The notes beneath the pieces were generated by a model. The model was not told the origin of the DNA, ran no database searches, and saw only the letters and a program-made list of their open reading frames with translations. The position numbers were made by a program, and so were the translations under genes. 30,190 nt of DNA from CAZWVM01 sp964637705 (GTDB lineage: Bacteria > UBA8481). Positions within the stretch are counted from its first letter, which is position 1. Each line of letters starts with the position of its first letter. Of the stretch, positions 1 to 6,917 are shown one piece after another. Location of the stretch: positions 1 to 30,190 of the forward strand of contig CAZWVM010000016.1 in NCBI GenBank assembly GCA_964637705.1, written 5' to 3'.

Positions 1-272
1 TGGTGAACTACGACGTGCCGGCGACGGTGGAGGACTACATCCACCGGATCGGGCGCACGGCCCGCGCCTCGGCGGAGGGCGACGCGGTGACTCTCGTCAC
101 GCCGGGCGACTGGGACGAGATCAAGGCCATCGAATCGAAGACCGGGCTCTCGATCCCGCGCGTGATGGTCCCGGGATTCGAGCCGACGGTGATGCGTTGG
201 ATGGCCGAACCGGACCGCGAGCCGAGGCCGGGGCTGAAGCGAAGGGGTCGCCTGCTCAGGCGCGGACGGTAG
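1..272 (+). CDS. DEAD-box ATP-dependent RNA helicase, C-terminal fragment
   Basis: The 5' part of this gene lies outside the window; the frame is open from the first complete codon at position 3 to a TAG at 270-272. The visible 89 residues begin with VNYDVP and contain HRIGRTAR, the motif VI of superfamily 2 DEAD-box helicases, whose arginines contact ATP. These proteins unwind or remodel RNA in the cytoplasm, for example in ribosome assembly or mRNA turnover. After the RecA-like domain 2 there is only a short arginine-rich tail (ending RRGRLLRRGR), a common RNA-binding extension. The specific paralogue (RhlE, DeaD, SrmB type) cannot be decided from this fragment. The gene converges on the next one, with 6 bases between the two stop codons and no visible terminator. 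Confidence 0.9.
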   Translation, partial: VNYDVPATVEDYIHRIGRTARASAEGDAVTLVTPGDWDEIKAIESKTGLSIPRVMVPGFEPTVMRWMAEPDREPRPGLKRRGRLLRRGR

Positions 273-278
273 CTCCCT

Positions 279-1367
279 CTACTCCCCCGCCTCCTCCCAT
301 AGCGTTTCGAAGTAGCGCGAGAGATCGGCGACGGATCGTTCCTCCGTGACCACGCCGTTCAGTTCGTGGTATCGCCGGAATCCGCCGAATCCCCAGTTCA
401 TCGACCCCACGGTCGCGGTCTCGTCGACGATCACGAGCTTGGCGTGCGAGATGACGTCGGCGCGATCGAATCGCACCTCGCAGCCCCCCGCGCGGAGGTA
501 TTCCGCCGTTTCGCGGTTGCGGCGGTTCGTCTCGCGCCCGAAGTCGTCGTCCTGCGCCCTCTCGAGAACCACCCGGACCTTCACGCCCCGGCCCGCCGCG
601 GTGCGGAGCGCCGTGAAGGCGCGGGTCGAAGGACTCGATGAATCGTCGAGGTAGAGGCTCGTCCCGTACATCTGCAGGTCGATCCGCCGCGACGCCGAAC
701 CGAGAAGTTCCATGAGCGCCGGCTCGAAGCCGCGATCGAAGTAGACGGTCAACCCCGGTAAGCGAACCTCCGCCAGGTCCGCAGAGACGTCCGGCGCGGC
801 ACGCAGACGCGCGGCGTATTCCGCGCAGGCGGCCCCCACGGCCGGGTCCTCGACGAGGAGATCGGTCTCGTGGTTCCGGAGGATCGACGAGGCGCTGAAG
901 TTCGTCGAGCCGAAGAGTACGCAGCGGCGGTCCGCAAGGATCATTTTCGTGTGAACCCTCGTGTCGCTCCCGTCGAGAGCGGCGTCGATGCCGCGGTCGA
1001 GAAGATGAGGCAGGGAGACGCCCGAGACCCGGGGTTCATCATCCAGCCAGACGCGCACCTTCACGCCGCGCCTCACGGCCGCGGCCAGGGCGTATTGGAT
1101 CTTCTCCACCGCCGGCCCATACGCGAACTCGAACTGCACCACGTCGATCTCCTCGCGCGCGTTCCCGATCACGTCGAGAGCGGCGGCGAGATAGTAGGTG
1201 TCCCAGAGGGCGGCCACGGGGCGGCCGGCGGCCGGAGACGGCGAGGGCGCGACGATCCGCGACGGGGGGGAGCCGGCAGCGGCGTTCCCGCGTGGAGGCG
1301 CGCCGCAGGCGGACGAGAGGGCAAGAACGCAGACGAGGACCGACCCGATCCCGGCCCATCGCCTCAC
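279..1367 (-). CDS. Phospholipase D-family lipoprotein with two HKD motifs
   Basis: 362 residues. The N-terminus has a short basic region, a hydrophobic stretch and a lipobox (LSSAC), so Cys21 is probably lipidated and the protein anchored outside the inner membrane. Two phospholipase D signatures are complete: His139-x-Lys141-x4-Asp146 followed by GSTN at 153-156, and His308-x-Lys310-x4-Asp315 followed by GSMN at 321-324. Two HKD motifs in one chain form one active site acting on phosphodiester bonds. Substrates in the family range from phospholipids (cardiolipin synthase, PLD) to DNA (Nuc), and the sequence does not tell which. It is the last gene of a minus-strand set; its ATG lies one base past the pilT stop codon, so translation is probably coupled to pilT. 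A role processing DNA or lipid at the envelope is inference. Confidence 0.88.
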   Translation of the reverse strand: MRRWAGIGSVLVCVLALSSACGAPPRGNAAAGSPPSRIVAPSPSPAAGRPVAALWDTYYLAAALDVIGNAREEIDVVQFEFAYGPAVEKIQYALAAAVRRGVKVRVWLDDEPRVSGVSLPHLLDRGIDAALDGSDTRVHTKMILADRRCVLFGSTNFSASSILRNHETDLLVEDPAVGAACAEYAARLRAAPDVSADLAEVRLPGLTVYFDRGFEPALMELLGSASRRIDLQMYGTSLYLDDSSSPSTRAFTALRTAAGRGVKVRVVLERAQDDDFGRETNRRNRETAEYLRAGGCEVRFDRADVISHAKLVIVDETATVGSMNWGFGGFRRYHELNGVVTEERSVADLSRYFETLWEEAGE

Positions 1368-1368
1368 C

Positions 1369-2559
1369 TCAGCCGTCGAGCCTCTGCAGTTCGTCCCTAA
1401 GGACCTGCGGCTGGTTCGCCCACTGTTCCGCCTCGGACGCGGCGATCACGCCCGAGCGGACGAGGTTGACGAGCGAGCGCTCCAGGGTCGTCATCCGCTC
1501 GTCCGGCGCGTCCTTCGTGCGGGTCTGCAGCACGGTGAAGATCTGCTCGAGCTTGCGCGTCCGGATGATGTTCGAAGTCGCGTAGTTGTTGTTCAGGATC
1601 TCCATCGCCGCGACGCGTCCGCGGCCGTCGGCGCGCGGGATGAGCTTCTGGCAGACGATGTGCGAGAGCCCGAGCGACAGCTGGCTCGCCACCTCGTCCT
1701 GCTGGTTCGCCGGGAACATGTCCATGATGCGCGTGACCGTCCCGCGCGCGTCGCGCGTGTGCAAGGTCGAGAAGACGAGGTGACCGGTCTCGGCCGCGGT
1801 CAGCGTCCACGCCGCGCTCTCCCGGTCCCTCATCTCGCCGACGAAAATCACGTCCGGATCCTCGCGCAGGCAGTCCCTCAGCCCGTGCGCGAAGTCCTCG
1901 ACGTCGCGCCCCACCTCGCGCTGCGAAACGAGCGCGGCGCGCGAGGAGAGGCGGTACTCGATCGGGTCCTCGAGCGTGATGATGCGGCACGCCCGCGTCT
2001 CGGCGATGTGGTTGATGAGCGCCGAGATGGTCGTGGACTTGCCGGCGCCGGTGATGCCGGTGACGAGAACGAGCCCCCACTGCCGCGCCACGATGTCCTG
2101 CCAGGCGCCGTTCGGAAATCCCACGGACTGGACCTGCATCGGCGTCGGCTCGAGCGCGCGCACGGCGATCGCCAGCCCGTCGTTCTCGAAAAAGGCGTTG
2201 TAGCGGAACTGCATGCGGTCGGTGATGAGAGATCCGTCGAGCGATCGCTTCGCCTCGAGCCGCGGCCACTCTTCGGGGGTCAGGAGATTCCTCGCCAGGG
2301 CCTCGACCGTCGCCGCGTCGAGATCCGCGGACTGCAGGCGCTGGAGCGCGCCGTCCACGCGGTAGACGGGGGGACAGCCGGCCTTGAGGTGGAGATCCGA
2401 GACGCGGAGCGAGCCGTGTTCGGAAAAGTAGCGCAGGAGGTCGGCGACGGAGAGGACCGTCTCGCCGCCCGAGCGGTAGACGCGGGCCTCGATCGAGGCC
2501 GCCCGCGGATCGTCCCTCACCGCTTCGCCGGCACGAGGTGCCTCAGCCAGTGCAGCCAT
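1369..2559 (-). CDS. pilT: Type IV pilus retraction ATPase, PilT family
   Basis: 396 residues from the ATG at 2559. Hexameric PilT-type ATPases sit at the inner-membrane base of type IV pili and drive retraction. Visible motifs: SDLHL near the N-terminal PAS-like domain, Walker A GITGAGKST (about 168-176), Asp box TLEDPIEY (195-202), Walker B DPDVIFVGEMRD (about 234-245) and His box TGHLVFSTLHT (258-268). The C-terminal SNIIRTRKLEQI region replaces the AIRNLIRE motif typical of PilT, so a PilU-like or divergent paralogue is possible. The chosen ATG has GAGGGG eight bases upstream and overlaps hypB by 43 bases. A GTG at 2520, overlapping the hypB stop as GTGA, is an alternative giving 383 residues. 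No pilin or other pilus genes are in the window. Confidence 0.9.
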   Translation of the reverse strand: MAALAEAPRAGEAVRDDPRAASIEARVYRSGGETVLSVADLLRYFSEHGSLRVSDLHLKAGCPPVYRVDGALQRLQSADLDAATVEALARNLLTPEEWPRLEAKRSLDGSLITDRMQFRYNAFFENDGLAIAVRALEPTPMQVQSVGFPNGAWQDIVARQWGLVLVTGITGAGKSTTISALINHIAETRACRIITLEDPIEYRLSSRAALVSQREVGRDVEDFAHGLRDCLREDPDVIFVGEMRDRESAAWTLTAAETGHLVFSTLHTRDARGTVTRIMDMFPANQQDEVASQLSLGLSHIVCQKLIPRADGRGRVAAMEILNNNYATSNIIRTRKLEQIFTVLQTRTKDAPDERMTTLERSLVNLVRSGVIAASEAEQWANQPQVLRDELQRLDG

Positions 2560-3287
2560 GACTCGATCCCCTCGCCCGTGCGCGCGGAGAGCGGCAGGAT
2601 GTCGGCCGTGAAGCGCAGGCGGCGGATGTCGCGGACGGCCCGGTCCCGGTCGAAGTTGACGTGGGGGGCGAGGTCGCACTTGGAGAGGGCCACGAGGTCG
2701 GCCGAGCGGAACATCTCGGGGTATTTCGACGGCTTGTCGTCGCCCTCGGCCATCGACAGCACCACGACCCGCTTCGATTCTCCGAGGTCGAAGGAAGCGG
2801 GGCAGACGAGGTTGCCGACGTTCTCTAAAAAAAGCAGATCGAGATCGTCCACGGGCAGGTGCTCCGCCGCATGTCCGACCATGTGCGCGTCGAGATGGCA
2901 GACTCGCCCGGTCTCGATCTGGTGGACGGCCACGCCGGGCCGCACCAGGCGCCTCCGATCCTCGTCGCCCGCCAGGTCCCCGGTGATGACGCCGATCGTC
3001 AGTTCGGCGGACAGTCTCTCGATGGTGGTGGCGAGAAGCGTGGTCTTGCCCGCGCCCGGCGACCCCAGAACGTTGACGACGGCCACGTCATGATCGGCAA
3101 AGTGCGCGCGGTTCCGCTCGGCGAAGCGGCGATTGTGCTCGAGAAGGTCGCCGCCCCAGGCAACTTCGGTTCCCCGATCGTGGCCGTGATCGTGTCCATG
3201 CGCATGAGCCTGGTCATGGCCGTTCGGGTGATCGTGCCCGTGCCCGGCCGTCGTCACCGGCCCTCCGCATCCGCAGGATTCACACAT
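2517..3287 (-). CDS. hypB: Hydrogenase/urease nickel incorporation GTPase HypB
   Basis: 256 residues. HypB is the SIMIBI-class GTPase that, with HypA, delivers Ni2+ to [NiFe]-hydrogenase precursors. The N-terminus MCESCGC carries the CxxCGC high-affinity nickel site, followed by a histidine-rich stretch (nine His between residues 16 and 36) typical of metal-storing HypB. The P-loop GSPGAGKT is at 75-82, and the ENVGNLVCP segment with the metal-binding Cys of the G domain follows. Length fits the His-rich subclass. The ATG overlaps the hypA stop by eight bases, giving strong translational coupling. No hydrogenase or urease structural genes and no hypCDEF are in the window, so the client enzyme lies elsewhere. 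Confidence 0.96.
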   Translation of the reverse strand: MCESCGCGGPVTTAGHGHDHPNGHDQAHAHGHDHGHDRGTEVAWGGDLLEHNRRFAERNRAHFADHDVAVVNVLGSPGAGKTTLLATTIERLSAELTIGVITGDLAGDEDRRRLVRPGVAVHQIETGRVCHLDAHMVGHAAEHLPVDDLDLLFLENVGNLVCPASFDLGESKRVVVLSMAEGDDKPSKYPEMFRSADLVALSKCDLAPHVNFDRDRAVRDIRRLRFTADILPLSARTGEGIESWLHWLRHLVPAKR

Positions 3288-3633
3288 CGGATTCCTCCAT
3301 CATGAAGCTCACGGTTTCCATCTCGGTTCCTCTCAGGCATTCCTTTTCGATCGATCCGCAGGACGGACAGGGATCGAATCCGCCCGCGTCGGCGAACTGG
3401 AAACCACAAGAGCGGCACGCGAACGCCGCCGGGATCTCCTCGATCTCCAAGGCCTCCGGCGCGATGCTCGTGCCGGGAACCGCGGCCTCGAAGGCGAAGC
3501 GAAAGGCCTCGATCGAGACCCCGCTCAGGGATCCGATCCGCAGTTTCACCTTCGTGATCCGGGCCGCTCCGCGCTCGTTTCCTTCTCTTTCGAGATTCCT
3601 CACGAACTCGGTTGCCAGGCTCCACTCGTGCAT
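3280..3633 (-). CDS. hypA: Hydrogenase nickel chaperone HypA
   Basis: 117 residues, the usual size. HypA binds Ni2+ through its N-terminal Met-His-Glu and hands it to the hydrogenase large subunit together with HypB. The ATG at 3633 was chosen because it gives the invariant MHE start (MHEWSLATEF); an upstream in-frame ATG adds 43 residues unlike HypA. The structural zinc site is complete: Cys73-x2-Cys76 and Cys89-x2-Cys92. First gene of the hypA-hypB-pilT-PLD set. A sigma70-like promoter (TTGTCG, 17-bp spacer, TATACT) ends 11 bases before the ATG, so the transcript leader would be extremely short, and no clear Shine-Dalgarno is present. Confidence 0.96.
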   Translation of the reverse strand: MHEWSLATEFVRNLEREGNERGAARITKVKLRIGSLSGVSIEAFRFAFEAAVPGTSIAPEALEIEEIPAAFACRSCGFQFADAGGFDPCPSCGSIEKECLRGTEMETVSFMMEESDV

Positions 3634-3644
3634 GTCGAATGTCC

Positions 3645-3673
3645 AGTATACGGCCCGCCCCAGGGGGCGACAA
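3645..3673 (-). promoter_or_regulatory. Candidate sigma70-type promoter of hypA
   Basis: Read on the minus strand: TTGTCG at 3673-3668 (four of six matches to TTGACA), a 17-bp spacer, and TATACT at 3650-3645 (five of six to TATAAT). The expected start point is about 3638, only about five bases before the hypA ATG. The spacer contains the dyad CGCCCC/GGGGCG (3656-3661 / 3664-3669), which could be an operator or chance in GC-rich DNA. Confidence 0.4.
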
Positions 3674-3691
3674 CGAAGGATAGCGGGCGCG

Positions 3692-3704
3692 GCACGTTTC
3701 GTGC
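3692..3704. repeat. Short dyad between divergent hypA and the LEA14-like gene
   Basis: GCACG TTT CGTGC, two perfect 5-bp arms around TTT, in the 104-bp divergent intergenic region. It could be a regulator binding site for either direction. The arms are short, so chance is not excluded. Confidence 0.25.
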
Positions 3705-3737
3705 AGAATGATCCGGTATTCCGAAAGGAGCCGTACC

Positions 3738-4568
3738 ATGATCCTCGATCCTTCCTTTGCACGGCGCTCCCTGGCCGTCGCGCTCCTCGTCCTCGCCGGT
3801 TGTTCCGCCGCGCAGGTCGCCTCGATCATCCAGCCGCCCCGCGTGACCGGTCTCTCCCCCCGGATCGCCGGCATCGACTTCACCGGGGTGAACCTGGAGT
3901 TCGACGCGCAGGTGGAGAATCCCCTGCCCGTGCCGATCAAGACCCCGTCGTTTCGATACGAGATCGAGATCGCGGGCCGCAAGCTCGCCGTGGGCCGTCA
4001 TGAAAGCGGACTCGATCTCCCCTCCTCGGGCACCGGCGCCGCCACGCTCCCGGTGCGGCTCTCCTTCGCCGACATCTTCGCCATCGCCTCCTCGCTCTCC
4101 GACAAGCAGGAGGTCGACTACCGCCTCGGCGGCTCCTTCCTCGTCTCCGCCCTCGGCCAGAGCTGGGAACTGCCCCTCTCCCATTCCGGAAAGCTCCCGG
4201 TGCTGAGGCCCCCGACCTTCTCCTCGGTCCGCGTCGGGAAGCCCGAGTTCTCGATGGGCAACGCGCGCTTCACCGTGAACGCCGACATCGGCAACCCGAA
4301 CGTCTTTCCCCTGGGGATCGACGGCATGGGCTACGAGGTCGTCATCGGCGACATCCCGCTCGGCGGCATCCGTGCCTCTACGGGTTCGCGCATCGACGCC
4401 AATGGAAAAGGAGGCTTGGAGCTGACCGGCGAGGTTTCGCTGATCGGCGCGCTCTTCCAGGCCCTCTCGGGCGGTCAGATCGGCGAGGCCCGGATCCGGC
4501 CCGCCGGAGCAATCGAGACGCCCTGGGGACGCGTCGCTTTCTCCGGCCGTTCCCTCGGCGGGAAATGA
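3738..4568 (+). CDS. LEA14/WHy-domain (LEA_2) lipoprotein
   Basis: 276 residues from the ATG at 3738, which has AAGGAG (3725-3730) seven bases upstream. The N-terminus ends in a lipobox (LVLAGC), so Cys22 is probably lipidated. The rest reads as two successive beta-rich repeats (roughly 35-140 and 150-270), each with the pattern 'F.A.VENPLPVPI' / 'FTVNADIGNPNVFPLGI' followed by an alternation of hydrophobic strands. The conserved NP(x)P-type asparagine-proline and this layout are typical of the LEA_2/WHy fold (desiccation- and stress-related proteins; in bacteria often small periplasmic or lipid-anchored proteins). Biochemical function is not known for the bacterial members. The gene overlaps the next by ATGA, so the two are probably translated together. 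Confidence 0.75.
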   Translation: MILDPSFARRSLAVALLVLAGCSAAQVASIIQPPRVTGLSPRIAGIDFTGVNLEFDAQVENPLPVPIKTPSFRYEIEIAGRKLAVGRHESGLDLPSSGTGAATLPVRLSFADIFAIASSLSDKQEVDYRLGGSFLVSALGQSWELPLSHSGKLPVLRPPTFSSVRVGKPEFSMGNARFTVNADIGNPNVFPLGIDGMGYEVVIGDIPLGGIRASTGSRIDANGKGGLELTGEVSLIGALFQALSGGQIGEARIRPAGAIETPWGRVAFSGRSLGGK

Positions 4569-5566
4569 CGGCACGGCCGAGGTCCTTCGCGGCCGCGGCG
4601 CTCCTCACTCTCCTCGCCGCTCTCCCCGTCGCGGCCTCCGCGATCGCGATGGCGCCCGGTGACTACGAGCTTCCGCTGCGCCACGGCGGGAGGAACCGCT
4701 ACTACCTCGCTCACGTGCCGCCGCAGGCCTCGACCGGCCGCGCCCTGCCCGTCGTCTTCGCCTTCCACGGAGGAGGCGGCGATCCGAAGGGAATGCAGGA
4801 GAACTACGGCCTGGACGCGGTGGCCGACCGGGAAGGTTTCATCGTCGCCTACCCGGCGGGCACGGGACGGCTTCGCAAGAAACTCCTCACCTGGAACGCC
4901 GGAACATGCTGCGGATACGCGGTGGAGCGGAACGTCGATGATGTGGGTTTCACCGTGGCCGTGCTCGATCATCTCGCGGCGCGCATCCCGGTCGATCGCG
5001 CGCGAGTATACGCCACAGGGCACTCCAACGGCGGGATGCTGTCCTGGAGGCTCGCGGCCGAGGTTCCAGAGCTCATCGCGGCGGTGGCGCCGGTCGCCGG
5101 CTGCATCGCCCCTCCCGCGACTCCACCGCGCCGGCGCGTGCCGATCCTCTCCATCCACAGCGTCGATGATCCCCGCGCCCTCTACGCGGGAGGCTGGGGG
5201 CCTCCGTTTCCCATGACGAACAATCGCTCCTGGCACGGGAACGTCCCGGCGATGCTCGCCGCGTGGGCGCGATTCAACGGCTGTTCGCCGGACTCGCACG
5301 TCGTGGAGACGCTGGCGGCCGATTCGGTCCCAGGCCGCGCCGCTCAATCCGCGGAGTTGCTCCGATCCGAACCTCTTACCGGCAATGCCCCTGTCATGCA
5401 CTGGCGACTGCGCGGCGTGGGACACGGCTGGCCCGGACAAACGCCCATGCTCCCGGAGCGATTGATGGGGCCCTCGACCATGCTCATCGACGCCGCCGAG
5501 GAAGCCTGGAGATTCTTCAAGGCTTTCTCCGTGCCGATCCCGGAACCCGAGGATGTCGGACGCTAG
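4565..5566 (+). CDS. Secreted esterase of the PHB depolymerase / LpqC / feruloyl esterase (CE1) type
   Basis: 333 residues. An N-terminal signal peptide (hydrophobic AAALLTLLAALPVAASA) predicts export. The alpha/beta-hydrolase core has an oxyanion segment FHGGGGD (67-73), a nucleophile elbow GHSNGG with Ser154, an acidic residue in SVDD (Asp201 or Asp202) and the catalytic His287 in VGHGWPG. This combination is characteristic of the LpqC/poly(3-hydroxybutyrate) depolymerase-feruloyl esterase family, which cleaves polyester or acyl-sugar ester bonds outside the cytoplasm. A CC pair (115-116) near the insertion loop is common in this family. The real substrate cannot be read from sequence. The start codon overlaps the stop of the LEA14-like gene (ATGA). 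It ends convergently with the next gene, both stops sharing the CTAG at 5563-5566. Confidence 0.85.
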   Translation: MTARPRSFAAAALLTLLAALPVAASAIAMAPGDYELPLRHGGRNRYYLAHVPPQASTGRALPVVFAFHGGGGDPKGMQENYGLDAVADREGFIVAYPAGTGRLRKKLLTWNAGTCCGYAVERNVDDVGFTVAVLDHLAARIPVDRARVYATGHSNGGMLSWRLAAEVPELIAAVAPVAGCIAPPATPPRRRVPILSIHSVDDPRALYAGGWGPPFPMTNNRSWHGNVPAMLAAWARFNGCSPDSHVVETLAADSVPGRAAQSAELLRSEPLTGNAPVMHWRLRGVGHGWPGQTPMLPERLMGPSTMLIDAAEEAWRFFKAFSVPIPEPEDVGR

Positions 5567-5811
5567 CGCCGCGCGACCTGGTAGGGTCCGTTTCCTGTTT
5601 CGTTCCTGAGCCAGTCGAGGTAGCCGGCGTTCAAGGGCTCGATCCGGGCCTGCGGCGTTCCGTAGGCGTAGTAGATCGAAAGCACGACGGACGGCATCTT
5701 CCCCGCGGCCTGCAGGCGCTTTCGGAGCGTCCTCTCGGATTCGTCCGGCGTGGCGAAGGGGCCGATCATCTCCGGCTTCTCCCCCACGATGAGCAGGTAT
5801 TCCGCGTTCAT
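5563..5811 (-). CDS. Small protein of unknown function coupled to an MBL-fold hydrolase
   Basis: 82 residues starting MNAEYLLIVGEKPE. I do not recognise the family. It is soluble, with no signal or membrane segment; an N-terminal beta-strand, a charged helix (ESERTLRKRLQAAGK) and a second strand (PSVVLSIYYAYG) suggest a compact alpha/beta domain. The ATG was chosen because it overlaps the stop of the upstream hydrolase by ATGA; an in-frame ATG 75 bases earlier would run deep into that gene. The coupling and conserved-looking hydrophobic pattern support a real gene. It may be a partner of the hydrolase, but that is inference. Confidence 0.65.
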   Translation of the reverse strand: MNAEYLLIVGEKPEMIGPFATPDESERTLRKRLQAAGKMPSVVLSIYYAYGTPQARIEPLNAGYLDWLRNETGNGPYQVARR

Positions 5812-6713
5812 GCCGCCAGCCGGACCGCTCGGTTCCCGAAGAGAACTCCGTAGCGACGCCGCCCCAGTCTCCCCTCGCCGTTGCATCTCATCATCAGTTC
5901 GTACGCCCTGCCGTAGGGCATCGCCGCTTCGGTGCCCTTGTGAGCGAGTTCCGAGAGATGCATCGGGAGGATCAGTTGCCGCGGATCGATCCTCTCGACC
6001 GCGCGCACAAGTTCCTCGTACTCGTCGAGACAGGGAGAGACTCCGCCGAGCTTGAAGAGAAGGACATCCACGGGGTAACGATCATACCAGTGGAAGGCCT
6101 CGCGGAAGGTCGTGTCGCTGTCGGACGTGTGGAGATAGACCCGCTGTCCGTCCCATAGGCGCGTCGTCAACACCGGAATGTTGCGGCCGTTGTCGTAGAC
6201 GTGGGGGCAGATCGTGAAGGCGAAATGCATCCCCTCCCACCAGAATTCCGTCCCGTTCGCCACGCCGCGACAGCCCCACGGAACGTCGATGCCGCAAGCC
6301 CGGATGCCCTCGGGCACGATCACGGTCTTTCCCCGCTCGATCATCGCGCGGATCAGTTCGATCCAGCAATGATCGAGGTGGCCGTGGGAGACGACGAGCA
6401 TGTCGAGGCGTTCCGCCGCCAGGCCGTAGAGCCAGCGCGGGATCTCCCAACGGCGCCCGCCGTAGTAGTGATCGGCGATGAGAGCCACGTCGATGCCGAC
6501 GAGCCTGCCGCCCGGTGTCGCGATGAGGGCTCCGCAATTGTAGGGCACGGCGACGGCCGGAGCGGCCGACCCGAGGCTCGCGAGCGCCTGGGCAAGCGAC
6601 CGCGTGTAGATCTCCTGCACCCGGCGGTCGCAGGCATCGTGGTCCGCCAGGACACGGTCCGTCTCGGGCACGCCGAAGTAATCACGGTGATCGAACCTGA
6701 GGAGGTTGAGCAT
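5808..6713 (-). CDS. Metallo-beta-lactamase-fold metal-dependent hydrolase
   Basis: 301 residues from the ATG at 6713. The metal-binding signature SHGHLDH is clear (His110, His112, Asp114, His115), followed by further ligand candidates in ICPHVYD and near the C-terminus in LPMHLSE. No signal peptide, so cytoplasmic. The family includes hydrolases of lactones, phosphodiesters and thioesters; the UlaG-like subgroup has a similar layout, but nothing visible fixes the substrate. The start was placed at the second ATG because the first 18 codons look non-conserved and AAAGG lies about ten bases upstream of the second. A small dyad (AGTCC GTCA GGACT, 6739-6752) lies in the predicted leader. The stop overlaps the start of the 82-residue protein. 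Confidence 0.8.
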   Translation of the reverse strand: MLNLLRFDHRDYFGVPETDRVLADHDACDRRVQEIYTRSLAQALASLGSAAPAVAVPYNCGALIATPGGRLVGIDVALIADHYYGGRRWEIPRWLYGLAAERLDMLVVSHGHLDHCWIELIRAMIERGKTVIVPEGIRACGIDVPWGCRGVANGTEFWWEGMHFAFTICPHVYDNGRNIPVLTTRLWDGQRVYLHTSDSDTTFREAFHWYDRYPVDVLLFKLGGVSPCLDEYEELVRAVERIDPRQLILPMHLSELAHKGTEAAMPYGRAYELMMRCNGEGRLGRRRYGVLFGNRAVRLAA

Positions 6714-6857
6714 CCGTCCGCCGCCTTTCTCCCCCCGGAGTCCGTCAGGACTACCTTCAAGATGCATGCCGATTGTTTTTCAGGAGTTAGACGATGATGA
6801 AAGGTTGGCGAGATCAAACGGAAGCGCGATCAGTTCGAAAATGACCGGCGGGCAAAT

Positions 6858-6901
6858 CGCCCCGGCCGGCGCGGCCCGAGAGGAGCGGCGCGGCCGGGGC
6901 G
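6858..6901 (-). terminator. GC-rich hairpin after the aldolase-like gene
   Basis: CGCCCCGGCCG (6858-6868) pairs perfectly with CGGCCGGGGCG (6891-6901), an 11-bp stem around a 22-base loop, 16 bases past the aldolase stop. In the minus direction it is followed only by ATTTGCCC, so the U-tract is poor; it may stop transcription weakly or protect the 3' end. The remaining 6714-6857 gap holds the leader and presumably the promoter of the hydrolase, with no clear -35/-10 pair. Confidence 0.5.
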
Positions 6902-6917
6902 GCGATGGCGGTTCAGG

